64,000 nt of DNA from Rhizophagus clarus (Eukaryota; Glomeromycota; Glomeromycetes; Glomerales; Glomeraceae). Position 1 is the first letter of the stretch, and each line of letters starts with the position of its first letter. The notes under the pieces are model-generated. The model saw only the letters and a program-made list of their open reading frames with translations, did no database searches and was not told where the DNA came from. The stretch is from NCBI GenBank assembly GCA_015698045.1, contig BLAL01000297.1:248001-312000 (forward strand), in the 5' to 3' direction. Below, one piece after another: positions 24,304-34,999 of this stretch. The position numbers and the translations under genes were made by a program.

Positions 24304-24647
24304 ACGAATTATTACATATAAAATAATTTTATGTTCGAGTTTTCAAAATATAATTATGTAAAAGAATAATGCTTTTAAATACTCTTAATTAATTAGTATA
24401 TATTTTTACAATTATTAATACTTATTTTAATATTACATACAAGTTTGCTAATATTCTAAACTGCAAACAAAATCATTTGTTCGTATTTTAATATAAATAT
24501 CTATCAAAATAGATGAAAATTTATACTACTCATTATATTACTATAATAGAAATTTTCGTTAAAACAATCACAAAAGTTTTAGCAATAAATTTTAAAATTT
24601 TGCACTTTTTCTTATTTATTTCTTACATTTACAATAAACGAATTTTT

Positions 24648-24831
24648 GAGAGAAGCTATCATCAGTTATGAAAAACTTTTTAAAAAAGAAATATTATATG
24701 ATGTTCATTATGCTGGAGGGTTTAAGTTAACCAAACGGTAAAGAAATTCATGTTCATTCAGGCATTTTATACATTAAGTCCCGAGCGAATGATAGTTTCG
24801 CTCTGCACTTTTAAAGAATCCCTATAAAAAA
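24648..24831 (+). pseudogene. Decayed BTB-domain copy
   Basis: The reading SYEKLFKKEILYDVHYAGG, then after a one-base shift PNGKEIHVHSGILYIKS, then FALHF and stop, matches the first 60 residues of the BTB gene that ends 340 bp upstream. Two frameshifts and stops. The rest of the domain and any TLDc part are absent. Confidence 0.6.
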
Positions 24832-24869
24832 GTAGATACGTTTTTTTATACTGAAGTTAAGTTCTGCAT

Positions 24870-25045
24870 GCTGAAGTATACGTTTTTTATACTGAAAGAT
24901 ATTGAAAAATACATAATTCCGTATTTCGCAAGATGTTTTTCAAACGTACTTTTTTCAGTATCTTTCAACATAAAAACACATCTAAACGTATCTTTCAGTA
25001 TACAAAATTTATCCAAGTATAAAAAACGTATTTATCGCTGTTTTC
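24870..25045. repeat. Inverted-repeat (hairpin) element of about 175 bp
   Basis: gtatacgttttttatactgaaagata near 24880 is complemented by tatctttcagtatac near 24990 and by ataaaaaacgtat near 25020. Shorter copies of tatctttca recur between them. The layout is that of a small MITE-like or hairpin element. A direct copy of atactgaa lies just before it (24849). Confidence 0.45.
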
Positions 25046-25100
25046 AAAAAGGTTGAATCTGCACTGTGTCGATCAATTATAATAAATACAGAAAAAACCG
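25031..25100 (+). repeat. Dispersed 70-bp repeat, copy A
   Basis: The core aaaggttgaatctgca followed by gatcaattataataaata is repeated in opposite orientation at 30755-30832 with a few differences. The two copies flank the Tc1-like relic and the broken SAM gene. Confidence 0.6.
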
Positions 25101-25527
25101 TGATTTTTGCAAATCAGATTGATGTATCACTAGTATATCACTTATTAACACAAATTTTTTTGTTATACCGAGAAGACAGAGTCATGCCACGTGTTTTTAG
25201 TAGTTTTTGGGAAGCTTCGCTCTACTTTTCTTAGGAGATTACTAGTGATTATTCCTTCGATTATATACGATTACAAACGATTACAAACAATTACCAAACG
25301 TTTTCACATTACATGTTACAATCATTATACTTGTAAAGCTTGTTCAAATAAAGTTTTGGGATATTTCTTGATAGAAAGACTTATATATATATATTTTTTA
25401 ACATTTACTTTGGCTACTTCCTCTCTTTTCGTTAACAGTAGGTATTATAATAGCTCTATCTTACGTTTTGTAGTTATTGCAACTATTGACTCTTTTTATT
25501 CCATTTATTTTCAAACAGAAAACAATA

Positions 25528-26628
25528 TGCCTAAAGAATTAAGCGAAGATTTACAGTAAAGAGTTGTATATCTATATGCTGATGGTTGCTCAATCATAGA
25601 TATTGCTAATACATTATATATGAGCAAGTCCTCTGTAAATAGAATAATAAATATGTATGAAAAATGGGCCTGCATAACTAATCCTTTTAAAGGAGTTTTT
25701 GGTAGAAAGAAGCTCTTTAATAGAAATGACATGTACATTCTTCGAAGTCTTATAAAAGATAAATTTAACTGGTATCTAGATGAGTTAACTCATGAAATGG
25801 AGAATCTTACAGGCAAAAGAGCTTCTATCTCAACACTTTGGAGATCACTCCGCTATCTAGGAATTACTCGAAAAAAGGTATTGAAAAATTAATTTTACAA
25901 ACAGCAATTATAAATTTGATGTTCTAATTACATTTTCTTTTTTATAAAAGCTTCAGAAAGAAGCTTATGAAAGAAGCGAAATCATACGTGCTCATTATCT
26001 AGGTGTTATTGGCGAAAGTTATATTCCAAATCAATTAATCTTTATTGATGAGAGTGCTAAGAATGAAAGAAGTCTATCGAGATTTTATGGGTATTCTCCT
26101 CAGAATATACAAGCATGCAAAAAAGTGGTATTTATACAAGGAAAAAGATATACAATTCTACCTGCTCTAACTCCGGATGGATTTGTTGCTATTGATATCT
26201 TCGAAGGAGCCTGCGATAAGAAAAGATTCATTGATTTTATACTTGATCAAGTAGTATGTAAATATTGTAATTTTATTATTTTATAATTTATAAATAATAA
26301 CATAAGACTTATTTCAATATAGGTACCTATTATGAATCCTTACCCTAGTAGTAATAGTGTTATCATGATAGACAATGCTAGAATTCACCATGACGCCAAT
26401 CTTATTTCAATATTGGAAGGATTAGGATGTTGTGTAATTTTTCTCCCTCCTTATTCCTCGGATTATAATCCTATAGAGACTGCATTTTCGGTAATTAAAT
26501 CATAGATTAAACGTAATTGTGATTTTATGGAAGCCTGTAACAATCCGATATATTCTTTATTAGTTGCGTGTAGCCAAATCACTCCTCAAATAGCACAATC
26601 TTTTTTTAAATCATCAATCTATATGTAA
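25528..26628 (+). pseudogene. Tc1-like (DD34E) transposase with introns
   Basis: Exons 25528-25877, 25951-26253 and 26323-26628, both introns phase 0 (GTATTG...AAAAG, GTATGT...TATAG). The N-terminal part has a helix-turn-helix domain (DIANTLYMSKSSVNRI) as in Tc1/mariner and paired-like transposases. The catalytic domain shows the first D in FIDESA, the second in MIDNARIHHD, and E in DYNPIE 34 residues on, that is DD34E. The frame is broken by TAA at 25557-25559, ten codons after the ATG, and by TAG at 26503-26505, within 25 codons after the catalytic E. Otherwise it is intact, so inactivation is recent. Terminal inverted repeats were not identified with confidence. The element cuts and pastes DNA at TA sites in its family. 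Confidence 0.8.
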
Positions 26629-26685
26629 AAATATCTTATTGAAAATAATAAATAAAATAAAATATATTACTATTGGTATAGTACA

Positions 26686-26752
26686 AATGGGTTACGGGTA
26701 AGTCGCGGGTAAGTTGCGGTTAAGTTACGAGTAAGTTGCGGGTGGGTCACGT
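26686..26752. repeat. Tandem GGGTAAGTTGC-type repeat
   Basis: About five degenerate 11-bp units (gggtaagtcgc, gggtaagttgc, ggttaagttac, gagtaagttgc, gggtgggtcac). Such G/T-rich direct repeats are common in the subterminal parts of hAT and similar elements, so this may be one transposon end. Confidence 0.5.
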
Positions 26753-27028
26753 ATAAAATTATTTAAATTAATAGATTAGTTGCAGTTGGATCGCGGTATG
26801 CCTGTAATAAGTTTTATGGTAATACGAGTTACAATTCTTAAAATTTACCCTACTCTTTAACCAAAATCAGAATGGTATTATATAAATATAATTACATCAT
26901 TAGATAAGAACTTAGTTATCCTTTTTTTTCATATTGTCTTATGCCATTACAAATTAAAAATTATATAATAGTAAATTCGAAGGTTGGTGAAAAAAATATC
27001 TTGAACTTTCAAAATGTAGACTGATAAA

Positions 27029-27561
27029 ATGGTCCAATTTATGATTAAGGAAAGGAAAGATAACAATGATTATTATCATACACTAGTTGAAGGCGGAAAA
27101 AGGATATTTTGGGAAGATGACGTGATGAAAGTTAATTTAAAATATAAATCAAGATTTATAGGAAGTAAAGTTAAAGAAAAGTTCCAAGAAATTATAAGAG
27201 ATTGTCGTGTAAGTAAAACATTCAATAATATTTCTTAGTTATTTTCTTTGAACTAATTTTATATAATTTTTATCAGTTAATGAAAATATATATTGATGGA
27301 GATAGCAAAGGGAAGAAAATTAGAAATGGAGAATTATATTATGAACAATTTGAAGACTTTTTTTGGAAAAAAAAGGTAAATTTCATTACTTATTATTTTG
27401 AACATTATACAAAATAGAAATGTAATATCTAATTTTTTTAACAATACCTAAATAGAATCAAAATACGATATCAAACATCGCGAAAATGTAGAGAGACGTA
27501 GGGAAATTGTGACGTTATCTGAAGAAAGAAACTTAGAAGAGGAGGACAAAGATCATATTTA
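27029..27561 (+). CDS. Three-exon hypothetical gene, frame broken at a poly-A run
   Basis: Exons about 27029-27208, 27277-27375 and 27456-27561 with usual splice sites (GTAAGT/TATCAG, GTAAAT/AATAG). The product is highly charged, about 130 residues, ends in an R/E-rich tail (RENVERRREIVTLSEERN) and has no recognised domain. The third exon is open only if one base more is read in the A8 run at 27367-27374. As written, splicing gives a stop eleven codons into exon three. Either a homopolymer sequencing error or a real frameshift. It could be an accessory frame of a degraded transposon, given the neighbours. Confidence 0.4.
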
Positions 27562-27599
27562 GAAGGGAGAGGTGTAAAATATTGAAAATTTTATTATAA

Positions 27600-28900
27600 T
27601 CAATAATTAAGTTAATTGTTTTTTTTATCTTTAAAGTCACCGATAGTGCAGGGCTTTTATTAAAAAAAACAAACTGTACAGATAAATTCGGGGTCTAAAA
27701 GCTACATTTGACAGATAAAACTATTCACCCACCCCCACTCTAAGTTTTATATTGACCTATCAAAACTTGAACCCCCCGTCAAGCAACAGGAGTAACCGAA
27801 TGACTATCACCAAGTGACCGGTATTACCATGGTCATTGTGAAAGAAATGCCATCAGTACCGTAATCAATCCTCCATGATCCCCACAAAGTACGCTGCCGA
27901 ATCATGATGAATAAGGAGCGCAGGCACGAATGCTGGAGAAAGCATCGAACTGGCTGGATATACTACCTGTGAATAATACCCATCTTTGCGACAAACCATC
28001 CTGATAAATCTCCTGAACCCAGCGCGGATACACCAAAAGAAAACTTAACCAATTAGCATAAACCAATCACATGACTTTGACCAGCCCAACTAGGAATCAA
28101 CACGTGTTAGCAAAATTCAAAACAAATCTTTCAACCATATTCCCCCTCCTTATTTGAATCAACAAACAAAACCCTAAAAAAGAAAGTTACACCAAACCAC
28201 CAAAATACTGATCAACATTCCAATACCCCCAGCCCCCCCAAAACAAAAAGAAAAATGAGAGACTAAAAGCTAAAATGACGAAAGGCGAGAAACAAAAAAC
28301 TAAAGGAAAGTCATTAATACTCCCAGAAATCCAAAAGGAAAACTGGGGAAAAGAGGTAAAACACCAAACCACCACTTCTACATCCCCTTAAACGACCCCT
28401 AAGCAAGAAAAGCAAGCGCCACTCCTAGCCATAAACAAAAACTTCAACTAATGACTTCGCTTTGTCTATCTCAACGCTTCTAAAATAAATAGTATTGACG
28501 AGAAACCCTCTTCTAAGGTATTTAAGACCAGATAGCTCAGACGCTAACCTTACAAAAGTCTTCAAAAATACGAAGGGAACCTGGAGTTTGCAGTCATAAA
28601 CTATTTCCTTGGTGGAGTTCGTACCAAGCCAGTAGTTCCGCCGAAACTTAGTATTTTTGAACCGGACAAGTTTTAAAAGACGCGGCTAGGTCCCATAAAA
28701 AAGAAAACGTTACTTGAAAAGAGCCCAAGAAACCAAAAGCCCAAGCTTTTCTTCAGCGACCTTCTGCTGGAAAAATGGCCAAGCGATCTGCAAGTGAGAA
28801 ATGTAGTCGATCCCGAACAGAATTATGTTAAGTCAATTGTTTTATTGCTCAAATATGCTGTAATTTTTATTATATTTTATATCAAATACAAAATAATAAA
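27600..28900. other. GC-richer non-coding block
   Basis: From about 27,640 to 28,830 base composition changes sharply: long C-rich or G-rich runs (ccccccgtc, cagccccccc), few T runs on the plus strand, and many more CG dinucleotides than the surroundings. No reading frame above 62 codons is present. It could be the untranslated region of a LINE or an older insertion. The string tagctcagacgc at 28533 and gagttcgtacc at 28615 look a little like pol III A and B boxes, but the spacing and the lack of a cloverleaf argue against a tRNA. Confidence 0.45.
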
Positions 28901-30584
28901 TCAATATCTTTGAGCTGCTTGTCTTACATTTTTCTGCCATCCTATTTTATTGACTCCCAGCTTTACCATTTCTTCATCAGTTAAGTCTTTTATGACGTTC
29001 ACTGTAATTTCTTCTTGTAAAAAGGCACCTTCAAATTTAGAATACACATTACTAGAATATTTTTGATCAAGAATATAAAGAAATTCGGAAATGGAAGGTA
29101 ATTTATGTGTGCTAGGTGATGGTGGTGGTTGGATAAGTGTATTTGAAAGTGTATTCGAATGAGAATAAGGATAATGAAATGGCATTTAAATAACGATTGG
29201 ATTAGAAGGTGCAGCAGATGGTGTCAATGTTGTTGTAGTGAAATTTTGTACGCCATTATTATTTTTATCCACTAATGCTCCCAACATCGCACTGAATGTG
29301 GGATAAGTGGGAGGGACATCATAGGTAGCATTCTTGTTAATCTGTTTATATAAAATTATTTGTAGTTAAAAATAATAGAATCAGTTTTTATTTGAATAAA
29401 TAAAATTACTTACTATCTCACATGCCCAGAGCTGTAACCTAGCTGGATTTAGTTGTAAGTGATGATTTTCTTGCACAAAACATGATGTTTTGTGCAATTC
29501 ACATTTGTATTTTTCACATAAATCTGCTATAGTTTTAGTTCTTGTTCTTTCTTCATTAGTCAAATCATCTTCTTTTATAGCACGACTTTTCTTTTTTTTT
29601 CTTATTAAATACGTCTTCTTCTGAAGCACTATTTTCTTGTATAAAATGACTTTTCTTTTTTTTCTTGTTAGATACATCTTCTTCTGAAGCGCTACTTTCA
29701 TTAGAATCCTGAAATTGTTATATTTTAAAAGTTAGAAATATAAAAATGAATAAAATACTATAAATGATCTTTACCTTCAAACGTTTTGGATCATCAATTA
29801 CAATTATTATTGACATTTTTTTATTTGCAGAAGTAACTCTTTTATAATCTTCAACAAACTCGTTGAAGTCTAATTTATCTTCCAAGGTACTAGATGGTCC
29901 ACGCGCATTAATTGCCTTGTATGACATTTTATAATCTCCTGGCTTGAGTTTTTTATTGTTGAGCATTTTTCTGACTGCATCATTGATTCTTTCTACAACA
30001 TTTATATATTCAACAGGCTTGATAGTTATAGCTTTAGATGTAGAAGTTTTTTTACCTTCTTTTTCAATGACTATTTGTAGCTTTACTTCATCAATGCTAT
30101 ATTCCTCAGCTTCAGATATCTCAGAAGCATCTTGTTCACTTTCAATATCAATACAATTATCACTCATTTTAGTAGCAGAAATGGTTGAAACTTTATTAGT
30201 TGATTTATTGTTGTTAACTTCTTTCTTTACAATAGAACTATCTTTTATCTTTGCAGTAGATTTATCTTCTTTTTTAATCAATTTATCTGAAGTCTTTTTT
30301 CTTTGAAATCTGCTGTGACAAGTCGAACACAACGTAACTGAAAATGCTTTTTTAAAATTACTGTTATATTGATACTTCTCGTTGGCAGAAAAAAGTAGTT
30401 GATTCGCTGCTTTTAGTTCTTCACTATTTGGATTAAAGACGCGTGAATAGATTTGCTCTCCACGTCCTGGTTTACTTACACGCACTAGTCTGGCACTTTT
30501 ATCACACTCACAAGACTTACAGGACTCAGAACTAAAGCAAATTAAGCACTTCTGGCAAAGATAACAAGTACCGGGAAGGTATTC
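28901..30584 (-). pseudogene. SAM-domain gene, multiply broken
   Basis: Three exons on the minus strand: up to 30584 to 29775, then 29708-29414, then 29341-28901. The first exon encodes a cysteine-rich segment (CYLCQKC, CKSCEC), a lysine-rich acidic linker and a ubiquitin-like-sized region (KLQIVIEKEGK to MSIIIVIDDPKRLK). The second has two copies of SASEEDV.NKKKKKS and a C/H-containing segment. The third has a P/S/T linker and a C-terminal SAM domain (LTDEEMVKLGVNKIGWQKNV), usually a protein-protein interaction module. Defects: no ATG at the 5' end, where the frame opens right after a TGA; an A9 run instead of A8 in the second copy of the repeat, shifting the frame; and a TAA at 29186-29188 in front of the SAM domain. 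Function unknown. Confidence 0.65.
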
Positions 30585-31737
30585 TCACGTCATATTTCAT
30601 ATTTGATTTATGTAACTGCGCCAAGTACTATCCTTTTATATTATAATCTAATGAAAATCAAGTAATATTACATACTTCCTTTTTACTAATGAAACTAACA
30701 AAAATCATTATGATAAAAAATCAGTAATTTTCCAGTGTTTTCGGTGTTTTTGATATTTTCGGTATTTATTATAATTGATCAACATAGTGCATGCAGATTC
30801 AACCTTTTCGAAAATAGCGATAATTTTTTATAGGGTAACGGACTTAAATAATAGACGAGTCATTATTAGTTAATTATATTGTTATATGAGGCTTATTATT
30901 TAGACTATTTTCGTATGACCATTTTTTGTTGTTGCACCTCGCACCGACTCATATTTTATTATTTAATTTCTCTCGTCTTTTTCATGTTAATTTTGAATAG
31001 TCTGATTCTTTATAAGTGTTAAATTGTAAGAAAACATATATATGAATTTTGATTTGTTACATAATATTTCTTACTGCCCTAAAATATATTACATAGATAA
31101 TTGTCTTAATTTTTTAAGCGTTTGACGTATCCAATGGATATAGTACATAGAATCGTGAATAATAAAAATTGTAATTTTTTAGCTGATCCTACCAATTAAG
31201 ACTATTTGAAACCTACAAAAAAAACCAAAAAATAAGAAACGTTATTTAACGTTTCTACTAAGAAGTAAATCAGATGATAAGTTTCGTAAAGAAACCAATT
31301 CTATATTACAAAAATCTGTGTTCAAACAGCCAGAGGTTAACTGTACAAGACGTACTGAAGAAAATATTATATTTGTTAATATAAATGCTAATATAAATGA
31401 AGACACACACTAAAATTTGTGTTTAAAGAGCCGTTACAAGACCTAAAAAAGGAAAAAAAAGAAATGAAACTTCAGTAAATGCTTTATTTTAAAAAAAAAG
31501 AAATAAAAAAAAAGAAATTATGAGTTCTTAACAATTATTTTTGAAGTGGTAAAAATTTTATTGGAAAATTACAACCATAAGAAAAATTCACGAGAACTTT
31601 TTTCTTAAAAAATTTAAGCTTTTAATGATCATTGTTTAAAACAATTTTTTTTTTTTTTTTTTTGAACAATAAAATTCATCTCCGAATTTCAAAACCTAAT
31701 AAAAATGAATGTAAAAAAGGACTAGTGATTATTAATA
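30585..31737. other. Intergenic, AT-rich
   Basis: Holds the second copy of the 70-bp repeat (30755-30832) and a 55-codon open stretch without ATG at about 31245-31411 (+) that may be a lone exon (with RSKSDDKFRKETNS) but has no partner. Poly-T at 31646-31665. Confidence 0.35.
30755..30832 (-). repeat. Dispersed 70-bp repeat, copy B (inverted)
   Basis: Reverse complement of copy A at 25031-25100, sharing aaaggttgaatctgca and gatcaattataataaata, with an extra tgca between the two cores. Confidence 0.6.
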
Positions 31738-32118
31738 ATGTAATGGTGTAGTTAGCCGAAAAATAATCAGCCAAAACGTGGTCTGGATCTGGCTCAGGCG
31801 TAGATTGTTGTGGAATTCCAGAGGATTTACTGCGATTAAACTGGGTCCAGATGATTGGTAACCAAGAATGCATAGTGGTCTGAACTGGTGAACCGTAATC
31901 CATTGATCTGCCGGATATATCCGTTTAACCAGATTGGAAATTTGCTAAACGTATAGGTTTCCCCGAATCAACAGATATTCGGTAAATATCCTGCGGATAT
32001 CCCCTTAAATGATCAACTGATCAGATATGTTAAATGATGTAATAAAAGCTTTTTCCCACTCCCTTTTTGGCATTTTTGTTCTAATTTTTCATTTTCTCTC
32101 GTGATTTTCGTGATAACG

Positions 32119-34588
32119 ATGTCTTTGCCACAATTTTCAAACTATATCCAAATAGATGAAAGTGAACAAGAAGAGTCATCACAACAAATACCACTAATAA
32201 CCAATCAAAAATTGGGTGAGAAACCACCACAAAAAAGGAAGCAACGCGTTGAAAAGAAGGTACTACTTTAAATAATAATATACTATTTTTAAATATACTA
32301 AAGACTTAGAATTATTTGTTGAAACAGAAATTGAAAGTAGTACTGAGTCTTTACAAAAACGAGGGAAAAAAGGAGGTTCAGAAGAGCGTAGTTGGATTTG
32401 GAATTATTATGAAAAACTTATTGCAAAATCACCATATATTCGAACAGTAAAGTGTCAGGTTGAAATTTATGGTAAAAAAGGTTTACAGCCATGTGGAAAA
32501 ATAATGAATTCTAAGGATTATTCGACTAGTAACGATATTGCCCATTTAAATACCGTGTATGGTATTACTAAAGAAATGCACGACCAAAAAATGAAAGAGC
32601 AACAAGTAACACAACAACCACAAATTGATACTATGTTTCGCAAGATAATCTCTGATAATCCACAAAGAAAAATACGACTTGATCAAAAATTTATTGGCAT
32701 ATTAGTAAAGGATCATCAACCACTTAGTATTTGTGAAGATGAGGGATTCCTTGAATTTATTTATGAACTTGATCCTTTATATCAATTACCAAGTGAAAAA
32801 AGAATTCTTGAGTTACTTACAAATGGATATAATAATACTAAAGACATTTTAGTCAATAAAATGGGCTCAGATATTATTAGCTGCTCTTTAACTACCGACT
32901 TGTGGACTGCCCGTAGCAGAATGGGATATATAGGAATTACATGCGCATATATTGATAATCAGTTCAAATTAAGTGAAGCAATTCTTGCAATTAAATATGT
33001 GCCATATCCTCATACTGGTGAAGCTATTGCTGAAGAAATTATGAGCATTTTAAATGAATGGAAATTAACTGATAAAGTATTTACAATTACAACAGACAAT
33101 GGCAGCAATATGGTTAAGTCTGCACGATTAATTCCTGGGTTAATTAGAATACCTTGCACAGCACATACACTTCAATTGGTAATTGGAAAAGGTCTCTTAC
33201 CAGCAGAGGTATTAATTGCAAGAGCAAAGCGGCTCATGTTATTTTTTACATCTCCAAAGCAAACAGAAAAACTTCTAGAAATTCAAAAAAATATGAATCA
33301 AGCCATTAGCGAGGTAAATAATATAAATTCCTGATCTTTAATGAATAATGATGATTTTTAATGAATTTATTTATTTAATAAAAGATATTTTTATTTTTTA
33401 ACTTATAAAATTATTATTTTTAACAAAATAATTATGATAATTAATTAATAATTCTATATTTAAATAGAATCTTCAAGAAAATGATCATTACCTTCGAGTT
33501 ATTGCTGACATGAAAACTCGTTGGAATTCATCATATCTTGCTTGGAAGCGGTTAATTGTAATAAAGGATATTATTAATATTATGATAACAGCACTTTGTA
33601 TTGATTCAGATAAACAAGCAAAAAAAGGTGGAAAACGGCTTAAAGATATCAATCTCACCGAAGATGAGTGGAATGCAATTAGTGAGTTGATTCCAATTCT
33701 TGAACCTTTTGCTAATGCAACCGAATTATTGGGTGGTAGTCAATATGCAACTGTGAGTTGATTCCAATTCTTGAACCTTTTGCTAATGCAACCGAATTAT
33801 TGGGTGGTAGTCAATATGCAACTGTGAGTTTTATGTATCCCGCAATTAATGTAATAACAAGAGGTGTAAAACCAAGTAATTCTAACATTAATGAAGTGGA
33901 GGCTGTAGATTTTACTGAACCAAGTACAGCATTTGATGATGATATTGAATACGAAGATTCAGAAGATGGGGATATTGCTAATAATCAATCAAAACAACAT
34001 AAGGTCAAGATTAATACGCCACAAGATTGTAAAAATTTAATTTTAAAAGTCAAAAGTGCTTTATATGAATCTATTACTCACTATTGGAATATCCCAAAAG
34101 ACTATGGATTAATTGCAACATTATTAGATCCTCGTTGCAAATCCTTATCCTTTATCTCCCCAGAACTTCACAATGATATTCAACTGAAATTAAGATCAGT
34201 TTATAATGAGATGAAATTAGAGTATAGCGAACAGGAAAAGGAATATCATGAAGAATATCCAACAAATTCATTATTGGCAAGTATGTTCAGTAGAAAATAT
34301 GAATGTGGTGATGAAGTTACCGAATATCTAAGGGTTGGGGAAATCGGTTTTTCTGAGTGTCCTTTTAATTGGTGGTCTAAAAATGAAAATCGATTTCCAA
34401 TTTTATCAAAGATGGCACGTAAATATTTGGCAATTCCTGCAACTTCCACACCAAGCGAAAGACTATTTAGCGATGCTGGAAATCTTATGACAGTTCGACG
34501 TACCAGTCTTTTACCTTCAACATTTGAACACCTTCTTTTTTTAAAACGAAATTGGGATTTGGTTGGATCTATATTTGCTGAGAAATAG
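32119..34588 (+). pseudogene. hAT transposase, inactivated by a 71-bp duplication
   Basis: Start at the ATG at 32119. The N-terminal part has a basic stretch (KRKQRVEKK) and a BED zinc finger (SWIWNYYEKL, VKCQV, STSNDIAHL). The central RNase H-like part includes TTDLWTARSRMGYIGIT and TTDNGSNMVK with the DNGSNM catalytic D. The C-terminal hATC dimerisation domain ends PFNWWS, KYLAIPATSTPSERLFSDAG and LLFLKRNW. One intron lies at 33316-33467 (phase 0). The first intron near 32216-32330 is uncertain: the strong donor at 32216 (GTGAGA) keeps the frame but removes the basic stretch, while the donor at 32258 keeps the stretch and breaks the frame. A perfect 71-bp tandem copy (33682-33752 and 33753-33823) introduces TGA after the first copy. 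The rest is clean. Confidence 0.85.
33682..33823 (+). repeat. Perfect 71-bp tandem duplication in the hAT gene
   Basis: Both copies begin gtgagttgattcc and end atgcaact, and the next bases again read gtgagtt, so the duplication has a 7-base microhomology. 71 is not a multiple of three, which explains the premature stop. Confidence 0.95.
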
Positions 34589-34999
34589 TTCAGATGCCGT
34601 ATGTATAAGTCAATTTATTATTTTTTTTTAAAATTTTTTTTTTTAATTTAAAAATTTATTTATTATAGAAAAAAATGGAAGATTTACGCTCATGCTGATG
34701 ATTAAAATATATATAGCATGTGAATACATAAAAATTTGTGTACACAATTATTGCAATAAAATAAAAATAAAAAATTATTTGTCATTGAAAAAAACTATAA
34801 TTATTTAAAAATTATAATTATTTATTTAAGAAGTTAGTAACTGTTTTTAACCGCAGGTTATATCCGGTTATCAGAGGTTAAAAACGGATTTTTAACCGGT
34901 TACGAAATTTGTCAAACGGATATGATCCGTACGGATAAACGGATCACCGGTTCGGACCACTAAGAATGCGGCTCCATTTTTCGGCCCTACACCATAATT

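Larger units (their letters stand above)
31873..34962 (+). mobile_element. hAT-family DNA transposon, 3.09 kb
   Basis: The left end is TAGTGGTCTGAACTGGTGAA and the right end, as its complement, is TAGTGGTCCGAACCGGTGAT; about 21 of the first 24 bases agree. The flanks are agaatgca (31865-31872) and agaatgcg (34963-34970), an 8-bp target site duplication with one mismatch, the size expected for hAT. Subterminal regions carry several copies of ccggtta and ggata motifs. The single gene inside is described separately. Confidence 0.88.
31738..34999. mobile_element. Older inverted-repeat element split by the hAT insertion
   Basis: Sequence just outside the hAT element forms its own inverted repeat. 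On the left, atggtgtagttagccgaaaa (31742-31761) then taatcagcc; on the right, ggctccatttttcggccctacaccat (34970-34996). Without the hAT insert these would make an element of about 170 bp, MITE-like. Its own target duplication is not clear. Confidence 0.55.

Noticed and set aside
26686-26752. CRISPR-like or regulatory repeat array
   Set aside because: Units are adjacent with no spacers, degenerate, in a fungal nuclear context; better explained as transposon subterminal repeats.
28521-28640. tRNA gene or tRNA-derived SINE (A and B box-like strings)
   Set aside because: Boxes are about 80 bases apart, the B box is imperfect, and no acceptor or anticodon stem pairing was found.
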